A DNA stretch of 64,000 bases. It comes from Marinobacter nauticus (GTDB taxonomy: Bacteria > Pseudomonadota > Gammaproteobacteria > Pseudomonadales > Oleiphilaceae). Within the stretch, counting starts at the first letter, position 1. Every line of letters starts with the position of its first letter. The stretch is taken from positions 39,027-103,026 of the forward strand of contig NZ_RBJB01000007.1 in the NCBI RefSeq assembly GCF_003634635.1. Direction: 5' to 3'. Below, one piece after another: positions 9,467 to 18,476 of this stretch. A program made the position numbers and the translations under genes. The notes below the pieces were generated by a model, which did not search any database, was not told where the DNA came from, and saw nothing but the letters and a program-made list of their open reading frames with translations.

Positions 9467-9487
9467 ACCGGGGCACTCAGCCCCGGT
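9467..9487. terminator. Perfect hairpin between convergent mcp and gloC
   Basis: Arms ACCGGGGC and GCCCCGGT (8 bp, loop ACTCA). It begins 13 nt after the chemotaxis gene stop and covers the gloC stop. No U-run follows, so this is a candidate bidirectional transcription end only. Confidence 0.3.
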
Positions 9488-10124
9488 GATCAGACACAAA
9501 CGGATTGGTGGCGCGTTCCTGGCCAAACGTAGACATGGGGCCGTGGCCACAGATAAAGCTAACGTCATCCCCGAGCGGGAACAGCTTTTCCCGGATAGAG
9601 TGAATCAGGGTGTTGTAATCGCCTTTCGGGAAATCCGTGCGGCCAATGGAACCATTGAACAGCACGTCACCCACCTGGGCCAGTTTTGAGCCTCGATGGA
9701 AAAACACCACATGGCCAGGGGTGTGGCCCGGCGTGTGCAGTACTTCCAGGGTTTCATTGCCAACGGTCACTGTATCCCCGTCTTCCAGCCATCGATTGGG
9801 CGTGAACACCTCCGGCGCCGGAAACCCGAACATCTGTGCCTGCATGGCCAGGCCCTGAATCCAGAAGTTGTCGTCCTTGTGCGGGCCTTCAATGGGCAGC
9901 CCCGCTGATTTGGCCAGCTCCGCCGTGCCGCCGGCGTGATCTATGTGGGCGTGGGTGAGAAGGATCTTTTCCAGAATCACGCCTTCGTCCTCGGCTGCCG
10001 CCAGAATGCGATCCAGGTCCCCGCCAGGGTCGACCACCGCTGCTTTGTGGGTTTCGGTACACCAGAGCAGGGTGCAGTTTTGTTCAAAGGGTGTGACGGG
10101 TACGATCTTGTACTTCAGCGACAT
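9477..10124 (-). CDS. gloC: Metallo-beta-lactamase fold hydrolase, glyoxalase II type (GloC/YcbL-like)
   Basis: 215 residues, the same length as E. coli YcbL/GloC. The metal-binding motif is THAHIDHAGG, with further ligands in HTPGHTPGHVVF, GDVLFNGSIGRTDFP and ICGHGPMS. GloC-type enzymes hydrolyse S-lactoylglutathione, the last step of methylglyoxal detoxification. The start region overlaps the end of the DUF2442 gene by 10 nt, so it may be translated from the same mRNA as the DUF4160/DUF2442 pair. Substrate identity is inferred from family resemblance. Confidence 0.88.
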   Translation of the reverse strand: MSLKYKIVPVTPFEQNCTLLWCTETHKAAVVDPGGDLDRILAAAEDEGVILEKILLTHAHIDHAGGTAELAKSAGLPIEGPHKDDNFWIQGLAMQAQMFGFPAPEVFTPNRWLEDGDTVTVGNETLEVLHTPGHTPGHVVFFHRGSKLAQVGDVLFNGSIGRTDFPKGDYNTLIHSIREKLFPLGDDVSFICGHGPMSTFGQERATNPFVSDHRG

Positions 10125-10381
10125 ACTGTTCCAGTTTGTTCAGATTTGATTTTGCGGTAGAGAGCATCCGGGGCAATGTCTGCTTCGTTGGGCCAGCAGA
10201 TGGCTCCGAACTCATCAACTTTTGCTTGAGCAAAGAATGCCGGGTCTTTCAGGGGCTCGAACATCGGGCCAAACAAACGATCTGCAAGGCTGATCTCGCC
10301 GTGAGTACCATCATCGAAGGTGACGGCCAGTACGTAATCGGCCTTGGCTTCCACATGGGTGACTCTGGGCATGCTGTTCAT
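10115..10381 (-). CDS. DUF2442 family protein (possible antitoxin partner)
   Basis: 88 residues: RVTHVEAKADYVLAVTFDDG, then ISLADRLFGPMFEPLKDPAFF and DEFGAICWPNEADIAPDALY. These are hallmarks of the small DUF2442 family. Its ATG overlaps the stop of the DUF4160 gene (ATGA). DUF4160-DUF2442 neighbours recur in many bacteria and resemble a toxin-antitoxin arrangement, but that role is not established from sequence alone. Confidence 0.88.
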   Translation of the reverse strand: MNSMPRVTHVEAKADYVLAVTFDDGTHGEISLADRLFGPMFEPLKDPAFFAQAKVDEFGAICWPNEADIAPDALYRKIKSEQTGTVCR

Positions 10382-10638
10382 TCCAATGGCTCTATCTTCT
10401 TCAGTGGCTGGTGCAGCTCGGCAAGGCGCCAGTCTGCGATAAGGTCCTGCCGGTGTTCAAAGGCCCATTCGATAACCATCGCTTTGGCTCTTTTGGGCAG
10501 TTTGCCCTCAACAATCTCCAGCGTTTCGATCAGAATGATGGCCTCGTGTTCCCCATAATAAGCGTGAAAATGGGGAGGATTATGGTCATCGTAATACATC
10601 CGTATCAGAATGCCGAAGAATTCACTGATGGTTGGCAT
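10378..10638 (-). CDS. DUF4160 family protein (possible toxin-like partner)
   Basis: 86 residues starting MPTISEFFGILIRMYY. It contains the family motif DHNPPHFHAYYGEHEA and a C-terminal segment RAKAMVIEWAFEHRQDLIADW. An in-frame ATG at 10656 adds six residues (MSHGGP) but the shorter start fits the family. It is translationally coupled to DUF2442 downstream and divergent from mksG, with 71 nt between starts. The biochemical function is unknown. Confidence 0.88.
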   Translation of the reverse strand: MPTISEFFGILIRMYYDDHNPPHFHAYYGEHEAIILIETLEIVEGKLPKRAKAMVIEWAFEHRQDLIADWRLAELHQPLKKIEPLE

Positions 10639-10709
10639 GGGCCCTCCGTGGCTCATAAGGTGTCATATTTTGGTAGACCGATAATAACAATCTGCGGACA
10701 GGTGAGCTA

Positions 10710-11492
10710 TTGAAGAACTACCTCCAGAAAATCCTTCAGGGCCAGGCGATTAACTACGAGGCCTTTCTGAAGAAGCTGCCGGATTCCCAGCGTCGGCGGC
10801 ATCGGGAGCTGTTCGCAACGGAGAAGGTTGGCGCCAATCGCTGGCAGGTAACCATTCTTGATGAAGCTGCGTTTGCAGAGTTACATCGACAGGCCGCTTC
10901 ACCCGTTAGCAGAGTAGATGCGGCGAAGAAGGGCGATTCCCACCGCCACGGCACCGATGTGAGTTTTCTGCTGGTATATCATCACGCCCTGACAGGCAAC
11001 CGGCCGGATTCGGTGGTGATTACCGGAGATTCGGTGGATATCGGTTTTCGGCCAGCGCCCCGGGTGCTGGTGGTGGAGAATGAGCGAAATTTCTATTACT
11101 ACCGACAGATGCTGGCCTTTGCCGGTGACTGCCTGGGCCAGACAGTTGATCTCACAAACAGCGATGTCGTGCTCGGTGGCGGCAATCGGATTACCGGTAC
11201 TGCGGATTTGAACTGGCTGACCAGTTACGATGAGGTGCTCTGCGCCTTTGATTACGATGCCGGCGGCCTGCAGATGTTTTCATCGGTGCGATCGGCACTG
11301 GGCGACAAGGCCTGCTATCTGCAGCCGGCTGACTGGCAACCTTGGCTGAGCCGTTTCCGCAAAACCCCGGACTCCACCGAAAGGTTTACAAAAGCCCTGT
11401 CGCTGGCGGAAGATCTGGAGTTTGTGTCGCTGGCGCAGGCCTTCCGGGCCACCGGCAAATTCATGGAACAGGAGATGATTCTGGATGAGTGA
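10710..11492 (+). CDS. mksG: MksG/JetD-like TOPRIM subunit of an Mks (Wadjet-like) complex
   Basis: 260 residues from a TTG with AGGTGAG just upstream. The C-terminal half looks like a TOPRIM fold of the topoisomerase VI A/Spo11 type: the conserved glutamate lies in VVENERNF (E123, E125 nearby) and the DxD in FDYDAGG (D181, D183). In Wadjet, the equivalent JetD cleaves plasmid DNA extruded by the SMC motor. It is shorter than the JetD proteins I know of (roughly 350-400 residues), with only about 110 residues before the TOPRIM core. The stop overlaps the mksB start by 8 nt. Assignment rests on TOPRIM motifs and context; nuclease activity is inferred. Confidence 0.8.
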   Translation: MKNYLQKILQGQAINYEAFLKKLPDSQRRRHRELFATEKVGANRWQVTILDEAAFAELHRQAASPVSRVDAAKKGDSHRHGTDVSFLLVYHHALTGNRPDSVVITGDSVDIGFRPAPRVLVVENERNFYYYRQMLAFAGDCLGQTVDLTNSDVVLGGGNRITGTADLNWLTSYDEVLCAFDYDAGGLQMFSSVRSALGDKACYLQPADWQPWLSRFRKTPDSTERFTKALSLAEDLEFVSLAQAFRATGKFMEQEMILDE

Positions 11493-14427
11493 TTCACAGG
11501 CGAGCGCGAGCACGTTCACCTTCGGCATTCGCCGCCTGGTGCTGGTGGACTCCGCCGGCTTCTGTTACGTGGAAATTCCGGTAGACAACCACGGCCTGAT
11601 TCTGGGGCCGGGCAACCTGGGTAAATCCAGCTTGCTGAACTCCCTGCGCCTGTTCCTGTTGCCAGAGAATAACTTCAAGAACAGCCGCAAGAAATTTGCC
11701 TTCCGCAACGCCAGCGCCGGCAGTTTCTACACCAACGAGGAAAGCTACCAGCACTATTTCCCCAGCCAGTTCAGCTTCCTGATTATGGAAGCGGAGAACC
11801 CGGCCGGCACCCATTGCCAGATCCTGTATCGCGACAACGCAAGCCAGCTTAGCTACGGCCGGGCCTTTGTACCGGTCAGTTACGACCAGTTGCGACCTTT
11901 GTTCTGGAACGGCGACGATGAAGATGGCATTGGCCAGGCGGTGCCGGAGCTCTCATTCACCCGGCTGTCGGAGGCGCTGAAAAAGCTCTCGAAAGAGACC
12001 AGGCTGGTCAACGACCCGGCCAAACTGAAAACCATGCTCTACAGCAGTGAGTTGATGAACGCCGACGCGGTGCGCTACTCCGTGCTGCCCCTGGGCGAAT
12101 CGGACGAACGCCGGGTGCAATCACTGCGCACCCTGATCCTGCTGCTGTTCGAGATGAAGGCGGACGATCAGGCCATGGCCAACGCCGTGGCCAGCATTAT
12201 CGAAGCGGACAAGAAGTTTGCTGACGATGCCTTTGACTTCAACATCGACGATTTCCTCAATCGCCACGATCAGCTCAAGCAGCAGCAAAGCCAGCTCAAC
12301 CGTATCGAGAAAGAGCGACACCGGTTTGAGAAGCTGAACCGGGACTACCAGGCCTACCAGACCTTGCTGCGCAGCCAGCACGAGTTTGCCGCCTTCCGGG
12401 ACGGGGTGACCAACGCCTTGGCCGATATTGCTGCCAAACGCGGGGCGGCGCTTGAGGCTTTCAACGATCAGAACGACACCCTGCGCCACGTGCTGCAAAC
12501 CCTGAAAAAACTGGAGCAGGATGCCAGCGGTTTGAAGGGCGAGATTCGCTCCGCCGATCGGCGTATCAAGCAGGCCGAACAGAGCCAGAAAGACGGTGAG
12601 CTGCTGATCTCGCAGTATGGCGATATGACCCTGCAGGAAATTGCAGAGATCCAGACCGAAGAACTGGAAAGCAAGAAAGGCCACCTTGCTGCCCTGAAAA
12701 GCGCCGCCCAGGCGGAAATCCGACTGGAGCAGATTCAGCGCAAAAAGCAGGATCTGGAGCGCAAGCTGGAAACCCTGAAAGACCGGGAGAGCAAACAGCA
12801 GTGGCAGTTGCAGAACCAGCTGGACGAAACGACCGCTGCGCCGTTGCGGGCGGTTGATCCCCGGCTGATGATGGCGAGCCCCGGCCAGGATCTAGATGCC
12901 GATAGCAAAGCCACCATTGAAGCCTTCGCGCGCCTGTTTGCCCCCAACGATCGCGGCTTTGACTGGTTTGATACTGAATACGAGAACCAGCCTGCCCGGC
13001 ACACCAACTTTGCCGAGCAACGCCATAATATTGAAGGTGAACTTCATGGTCTGGAGAAAGAACGCTCAGAGCTGGCTGACACCGCCAATCAGGAACACGA
13101 CCGACCTCAGTTGATCGAGCGCACGGACAAGGAAATCCGGTCTATCGAGAAAGATCTGGAAACGCTCCAGCGCTACCCGGCGGCGGCCACCACCCTGCGG
13201 GATGCCACCGAGGAGAAAAAGGCGGCGGAAGAGCAGCTTGCCAAGCTCGACGAGCAGGCCCGGCTGGAGCAGGAGAAACAGGACGCGGTTCAGGCGAAAG
13301 CCACGAGAGCAAAAGCAGAGAAAGATCGCACTGAAGAGCGAGAGCGCGAGCTGGCGGCCCTGAGTAAAAGTGTCGGCACTGTGGAGCACCGCTTCCCGCA
13401 CCTGAGAGCGGTTGAAGCGGAGCAGCCACTGGACATTGATCGTGTATCGGCGGCCGCCTTCGACGCCCTGCAAAGCCAATTGGATGATCTGGAAGAGCGG
13501 CGCCGCAACATTCTCGACCACCTTCGCCAGTTTGTGTACCTGGGTATCCATGAAGATACCGAAGGGGAATTGCAGAAAGACAGCCCCGCGTCGTCTGTTA
13601 TCCGAAGCACCTTCAAGAGCCTTTCAGATCTGTACGCCGGCATGGCCGAGCGCTGGAGTGTTCTGGAGCAGCAGGTCGGCATCCACAATGAAACCGTCGC
13701 CAGCTACCGCCAGGCCCTGAAGTCCAACCACGAACACATTGCACGGTTCGAGGCCCAGCTCAATCGGGAACTGGACGGCGTTCGCATCAACGATCTGGTG
13801 GAAATCCGGGTGGACATTCACACCGATCCTAAATTCCGCAATCTGGTGGAAGAAGCCAACAACATTGACCCGTATGGCAACCAGCTGCAGTCCGACGCCT
13901 TCTACGACCGCCTGCGGGTGTTCGTGGCGGACTTTTTCGGGGAGCAGGGCGGCAGCAAACGCCTGACCATGGATAAAGTCATCACCGGCATTTCCTATCG
14001 CACCCGCAAGGAGAACGCCGCCAACCTGGACAAGAAGGGCCAGTCCACCTCCACTACCGCACTGATCAACCTGGAACTGGTGTACCGCCTGCTCAAGCGG
14101 GTGCTGTACCCGGGTGTGCAGCTGTCGTTCCCCATGGTGCTCGACGAACTGGCCAGCGTGGATATCAGCCAGATGCCGTCGTTGCTGGAACGGCTGCGCA
14201 AGCAGGGATTCAACCTGTTCTCTGCCGCTACCCACAGCGCCAGCGCCGAAGTGATCTACCTGATTGGCCGGCACCTGGAAGTGGGGCAGATGCGCACCGC
14301 GCGGCCCTACAGCAAGGAACGCACTCTGGTGTTCTGGGGCGGCGCGGAAGGTTTTACTGGTGGTGAACCGCTGAGCCACTGGGCAGACCAGACCCAGAAC
14401 AGCTTGCTGGAGCCGGTGGATGAGTAA
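11485..14427 (+). CDS. mksB: MksB/JetC-like SMC-family ATPase
   Basis: 980 residues. The Walker A motif is GPGNLGKSS (residues 41-49) in an N-terminal ATPase lobe. Long charged heptad-rich coiled-coil arms (about 255-420 and 545-680) flank a central hinge-like part. The C-terminal lobe has Walker B FPMVLDE with D887 and E888. The region where the ABC signature is expected reads QSTSTTALIN (853-862), not a canonical SGGE. The protein is shorter than MukB (about 1480) and in the range of MksB proteins. Such ATPases extrude DNA loops for chromosome organisation or, with MksG/JetD, for plasmid restriction. It overlaps mksG by 8 nt and mksF by 8 nt, so the operon is tightly coupled. Confidence 0.9.
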   Translation: MSDSQASASTFTFGIRRLVLVDSAGFCYVEIPVDNHGLILGPGNLGKSSLLNSLRLFLLPENNFKNSRKKFAFRNASAGSFYTNEESYQHYFPSQFSFLIMEAENPAGTHCQILYRDNASQLSYGRAFVPVSYDQLRPLFWNGDDEDGIGQAVPELSFTRLSEALKKLSKETRLVNDPAKLKTMLYSSELMNADAVRYSVLPLGESDERRVQSLRTLILLLFEMKADDQAMANAVASIIEADKKFADDAFDFNIDDFLNRHDQLKQQQSQLNRIEKERHRFEKLNRDYQAYQTLLRSQHEFAAFRDGVTNALADIAAKRGAALEAFNDQNDTLRHVLQTLKKLEQDASGLKGEIRSADRRIKQAEQSQKDGELLISQYGDMTLQEIAEIQTEELESKKGHLAALKSAAQAEIRLEQIQRKKQDLERKLETLKDRESKQQWQLQNQLDETTAAPLRAVDPRLMMASPGQDLDADSKATIEAFARLFAPNDRGFDWFDTEYENQPARHTNFAEQRHNIEGELHGLEKERSELADTANQEHDRPQLIERTDKEIRSIEKDLETLQRYPAAATTLRDATEEKKAAEEQLAKLDEQARLEQEKQDAVQAKATRAKAEKDRTEERERELAALSKSVGTVEHRFPHLRAVEAEQPLDIDRVSAAAFDALQSQLDDLEERRRNILDHLRQFVYLGIHEDTEGELQKDSPASSVIRSTFKSLSDLYAGMAERWSVLEQQVGIHNETVASYRQALKSNHEHIARFEAQLNRELDGVRINDLVEIRVDIHTDPKFRNLVEEANNIDPYGNQLQSDAFYDRLRVFVADFFGEQGGSKRLTMDKVITGISYRTRKENAANLDKKGQSTSTTALINLELVYRLLKRVLYPGVQLSFPMVLDELASVDISQMPSLLERLRKQGFNLFSAATHSASAEVIYLIGRHLEVGQMRTARPYSKERTLVFWGGAEGFTGGEPLSHWADQTQNSLLEPVDE

Positions 14428-15847
14428 ACGCTTCAGCACCCTGGACACCACCCGGCTGCTGTTTGAGCACCCGAAAATCCTGTTCCGGATGATCGAGCGC
14501 ATGGACCGCAATGAAGCCCGGTTCATCCGGGAAAGCGACCTGGTGGCCGAGGTGATGGATTACACTCGAGGCCTGGGCAAGGCCGATCGGGAGCGCGTGC
14601 GGCTGGCCCTGAACACCGACAATCTGTTTCGCAGTGGGCTGATCATCGACATCATCAAGGCCGACGGCGAACGCCGGCTGGTATTTCAGGACGCACTGAT
14701 CAATCTGATGCGGGCCTGTAACGCCTCGCTCTACCAAGAGCTTACTGACGCCCGCCTGCGCGGCCATCTGGTGACTCTTCGGGATGTGCGCAATCGCCTG
14801 GAAACCAGCAGTTTCAGTGATGCTGATCCGGATTACACCGAGCTGCGGGACGATCTGAACGAGCGGGTCAGCCAACTGATCGGCCTGTTGCGCCAGAACG
14901 TGTTGCGCATGCAGACTATCAGTGCCCAGCTGGCGGACCTGTCCGGTGATGCCAGCCGGGCGCCGGAGAAGTACCTGGAGTTCCGCCAGAATCTGTTTGA
15001 GCAGATCGTGACCCTTTATGAACGCCATATCAAACCCACGCTGGTGTTCCTGAACCCGGACACCCGGCTGCCTGACGGCAGCAACCTGTTTGAAACCCTG
15101 GAAGCCATGGTACGCCTGCTGGAGGGTCACGACGACCATAGCCTGGCGGACCAGCTGTTCCGTTCCTCTATCAGCCTGAATGCCCTGTACAAGCCCATTC
15201 AGGCGGTGGCCCAGGAGGTTGAGCACTTCCTGCGCAAAACACGCCGGGGTATGGCCCAGTACAACGCCATGGAGCATTTCTACGGCAAGCTGCGTACGCT
15301 CAAAGACGACACCGAAACCCTCAGCCTGCGCCGAAAATGGCTCGAAGGCGGCGATTTTGCCCGCAGCACCGGCTTCCTGGTGGGCCTGCGGGCACAGCAG
15401 CGGCCCAAGCATTATGCCTTTGGCCAGTCGTCGAGCTACTACCAGTTGTTGTTCAGCGAACTGGAGCTGCGCCGGAGCGATCTGCGCCGCCAATCCGAAG
15501 TGCCGGTACTGCAGGAAGTGGCCGGAAGCGGCCGCGAAAGCCGGGTAGATGTTCAGCGCATCAACCAACTGTATCAATGGCTGGAAACCCTGGAATTGCG
15601 GCCCACGGCGGATCTGGTGCGGGAGCTTCACGGCCGGCTGGATGGCTTCATCCCGGGCTACCGTTTTGCGGACCTGCTGGCAGCCCTGAACCGGCTGGTC
15701 AATTCGCCGCCGGAGGGTATGCAGGTGACAACCACTAACCGTTTCCGCACCCTCGAACAGGCGCCGGATTGTGAACAGTTTGTGTACCGCAAACGACGCC
15801 TTGAAACCAATACGACTGATACAGAACAAGAGCCAGACCATGCCTGA
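14420..15847 (+). CDS. mksF: MksF/JetA-like kleisin subunit
   Basis: 475 residues, mostly helical, no membrane segments. The N-terminus (RFSTLDTTRLLFEHPKILF) and a middle helical region (RQNVLRMQTISAQLADLSG, TRRGMAQYNAMEHFYGKL) fit MukF-like kleisins that bridge SMC heads. A charged tail (RRLETNTTDTEQEPDHA) ends the protein. It starts within the end of mksB and its last 8 nt overlap mksE. The position between the SMC and the winged-helix gene supports the assignment more than any single motif. Confidence 0.82.
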   Translation: MSKRFSTLDTTRLLFEHPKILFRMIERMDRNEARFIRESDLVAEVMDYTRGLGKADRERVRLALNTDNLFRSGLIIDIIKADGERRLVFQDALINLMRACNASLYQELTDARLRGHLVTLRDVRNRLETSSFSDADPDYTELRDDLNERVSQLIGLLRQNVLRMQTISAQLADLSGDASRAPEKYLEFRQNLFEQIVTLYERHIKPTLVFLNPDTRLPDGSNLFETLEAMVRLLEGHDDHSLADQLFRSSISLNALYKPIQAVAQEVEHFLRKTRRGMAQYNAMEHFYGKLRTLKDDTETLSLRRKWLEGGDFARSTGFLVGLRAQQRPKHYAFGQSSSYYQLLFSELELRRSDLRRQSEVPVLQEVAGSGRESRVDVQRINQLYQWLETLELRPTADLVRELHGRLDGFIPGYRFADLLAALNRLVNSPPEGMQVTTTNRFRTLEQAPDCEQFVYRKRRLETNTTDTEQEPDHA

Positions 15848-16463
15848 TTTCGTGGAAACCCGGGATACAGAGAGCACCCTGAACGAGCAGGGCGCGACCA
15901 GCTTCGAGCAGATCCTGCCGGCTCACAGTGCCGCCATCTACCGGGAGTTCCAGGCTGGCCGGGTGATTGTCCGGGATGTGTGGGACAACAACCGCTCGGA
16001 ACTTCATGCCAACCCCCTCTACAACCTGCTGTATAACCACCTGTCTCACTTCCGTACTTTCTATGAGCATCTGGGTAGCGACCTGGTGTTCAATGAAACC
16101 GGCGCCTTTTTCTTCCTGAAAGAGAGCAGTGACGACGAAAGCGAAGAGCACGATGAAAACGCTTTCCGGGTGCAGGTGATATTGCTTCTGATCGGCCGTT
16201 ACTTTGCCCGAAGCGGCAGAGATCTGGATTATCTGGGGCGGCCGGAAGCCGGTTTAAACGAGCAGGATCTGGCGAATCTGGGAGCGGATGAGGAGTATCA
16301 GGACATCCTTCGGGCCGCCCGTTTCGAGAAAGGGTTGAGCGAAGCGCTGGATTACCTGGAAAAGCGGAACCTGCTGTTCCGCTCCGGGGCAGGTCGTTAT
16401 TTCCTGAGCTCTGCCGGCAGCTATTTCCTGCACCAGTTGGTACAGGAGTATGAGCAGAGTTAG
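15840..16463 (+). CDS. mksE: MksE/JetB-like winged-helix accessory subunit
   Basis: 207 residues from ATG 15840, which overlaps the mksF stop; a longer open frame upstream is not needed. Features are HFRTFYEHLGSDLVFNETGAFFFL at about 60-85, RVQVILLLIGRYFARSG, and a C-terminal LDYLEKRNLLFR segment. These fit MukE-like proteins, which bind the kleisin and regulate the SMC ATPase. I split the motif as HFRTFYEHLG and LVFNETGAFFFL. It is the last gene of the cluster and ends 7 nt from the convergent diguanylate cyclase. Confidence 0.82.
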   Translation: MPDFVETRDTESTLNEQGATSFEQILPAHSAAIYREFQAGRVIVRDVWDNNRSELHANPLYNLLYNHLSHFRTFYEHLGSDLVFNETGAFFFLKESSDDESEEHDENAFRVQVILLLIGRYFARSGRDLDYLGRPEAGLNEQDLANLGADEEYQDILRAARFEKGLSEALDYLEKRNLLFRSGAGRYFLSSAGSYFLHQLVQEYEQS

Positions 16464-16470
16464 TTGCCGC

Positions 16471-18315
16471 TCAGGCAAACGCCAGGTTGTTCCTGCCGCT
16501 GGTTTTCACGGAATACATGGCCTTGTCGGCGGTGGCCAGTAGAAGCTCAGCGGTCTGGCCGTTGTCCGGGTACAAGGCGATTCCCACCGAGGCACCAATG
16601 TGCACAGTCTGGCCCTGAATGTGAAACGGCTCATTCAGCACCTGGATCATTTTGCGAGCAATGGGTTGGGCATCGGCATCGTTGGTCAATGGCCCGGTTA
16701 TGATCACGAACTCATCCCCACCCCGGCGCCCCACCACATCATTGGCCCGAATACTGTGCTTGAGCCTTCTCGCGACATTCCGTAGCAGCTCATCGCCAGC
16801 CTGGTGGCCCATGGTGTCGTTTACCGGTTTGAATTTGTCCAGATCCAGGAACATCAGAGCGAAGTGATGATGCTGGCGCCGTGCCTGCTCGATGGCTTGT
16901 TCCAGGTGGGTTTCCAGGGCCGTGCGATTTGGCAGGCCAGTGAGTTTGTCGAAATGTGCCAGCCGGAACATCTGCTTTTCTGCCTGTACCCGTGCGGTAA
17001 TATCGCTGAATGTCAGGATCAGTTGCTGGATTTGTCCCCGGGCATTGCGTACCGGCGAAACCGTCAGCAGGTTGGGGAACGGATCATTATCGGGCCCGGT
17101 CAGCCAGACCTCGCCTTGCCAGGCATTTTCCGCGACAAGATGCCGGTGGATTTCTTCCCGGTCTATCTCCTTGCATCTGTCACTGTCGATAAATGCCATC
17201 AGGTTTGTATTGCGAAGTGTCTTCGTTGTTGCGCCGGTAATCTCGTTGAAGGCCGGGTTAGCACGAATAACCTGTAAACCGGTGTCACAAATCACGATGG
17301 CTTCGTGGGTGTGGTTAAAGACCTGCTGGGCCAGCCGAAGCTCATCGGTAGACCGGGCAATCTGGGAGGCCTGGTTGACCAGTGCATGCACAATCGGCAT
17401 CAGTGAACGCCAGACCATTGTGCCGGCAAGGGCGGAGAGCATGAGTATCAGCACAACACTGATAACAATGTCTTCGATCACTTTACCGAACACACTGGAA
17501 GTCCTGGCATTCATATGGATTTCCCAGCCATATCCTTCCACTAGTCTTATGAATGCCAGCACACGGGTGCCGTCTGGAAGCGAAGCCCGGAAAAAGTCGA
17601 GGTCTGGTTTGTAATCGATACCTTCCTGTTCGGCCAGGCAACCATTGGGTGTTGTCAATTGAAACTGATGACTACCCTCGGTCCAGATCAGTCGCCGCGT
17701 TCTCTCGACATCAAGCAGGCACAGACTGGAGTCCGCATCCACGCGAAAGATGGGAATCAGTGAGGAGAGTTCGAACAGCAGAAGATCATAGCCTACGATC
17801 TGTTCATCCACGCGTATCGCAGCGATGACGTGCAGTAACGGCCTCGCTTCGTTATTTACCCCTACCGGGTAGGACTGGATATCAAGCCCGGATGGCATAG
17901 GCAGGTCAGCGGGAAGTTGATCGTCCAGAGGCCCGACGCGCACAACTTCGGCGCCACTGGCATCAAACCGGACGATGGCGGCAAGGTTGTCGATGTTTTT
18001 TGCGGCATCGTCAAGCCTGGGGCGAGAAAAGGTCCGCAAGTCAGCGAGTGCCAGGTTTCCCCTGTTGTATTCGACCATAACCCGCGCGAGCTCAGAGCGA
18101 CTGGCGGTTTGTCGCGCCAGATCCTGATGCTGATCGAATACCGCCCGAACGCTCTCGGCCTTGGCATCGGCCACCAGGCTCGCAGTGTCTGCGGCCTGGG
18201 TATGGATCTGATTGATCAGGGGGGTGGAGACCACCACGGCAATACTGATTCCAGTGAGAACAACTGCAACGATGGCAGTGGTGATAATGCGGCGTTTCTG
18301 CTCGAAGATATCCAT
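16471..18315 (-). CDS. Membrane-bound PAS-GGDEF diguanylate cyclase
   Basis: 614 residues. TM1 is at about 10-32, an extracytoplasmic sensor domain at about 35-275 and TM2 at about 283-305. A PAS domain (about 335-450; EAIVICDTGLQVIRANPAF) precedes the GGDEF domain (about 455-614; DKLTGLPNRTALE). The catalytic signature GGDEF is intact at 532-536 and an inhibitory site RAND (523-526) sits five residues before it. This implies an active, product-inhibited c-di-GMP synthase. The periplasmic domain probably sets the signal, unknown here. It is convergent with mksE and divergent from the next gene. Confidence 0.95.
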   Translation of the reverse strand: MDIFEQKRRIITTAIVAVVLTGISIAVVVSTPLINQIHTQAADTASLVADAKAESVRAVFDQHQDLARQTASRSELARVMVEYNRGNLALADLRTFSRPRLDDAAKNIDNLAAIVRFDASGAEVVRVGPLDDQLPADLPMPSGLDIQSYPVGVNNEARPLLHVIAAIRVDEQIVGYDLLLFELSSLIPIFRVDADSSLCLLDVERTRRLIWTEGSHQFQLTTPNGCLAEQEGIDYKPDLDFFRASLPDGTRVLAFIRLVEGYGWEIHMNARTSSVFGKVIEDIVISVVLILMLSALAGTMVWRSLMPIVHALVNQASQIARSTDELRLAQQVFNHTHEAIVICDTGLQVIRANPAFNEITGATTKTLRNTNLMAFIDSDRCKEIDREEIHRHLVAENAWQGEVWLTGPDNDPFPNLLTVSPVRNARGQIQQLILTFSDITARVQAEKQMFRLAHFDKLTGLPNRTALETHLEQAIEQARRQHHHFALMFLDLDKFKPVNDTMGHQAGDELLRNVARRLKHSIRANDVVGRRGGDEFVIITGPLTNDADAQPIARKMIQVLNEPFHIQGQTVHIGASVGIALYPDNGQTAELLLATADKAMYSVKTSGRNNLAFA

Positions 18316-18476
18316 AGGTGCCGTCGGACGAAAGCGAGGTTATAAGGACATGGTATCCGTTTTTTGCAACGGGTATACCCACCTAGAGTTGTTTTCTGTA
18401 ACCGATGTTGACATGTGTCAGCCTTCATGTTGGAGATTTTCCATGTAGACTGAGGTTTTTATAGCAGGAGTACTGA

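Noticed and set aside
14354..15877. 507-codon minus-strand frame opposite mksF
   Set aside because: Antisense to a gene that fits a clear operon; no recognisable domain.
18371..18380. Palindrome GGGTATACCC between divergent genes
   Set aside because: A 10-bp palindrome can easily arise by chance and no second copy was seen.
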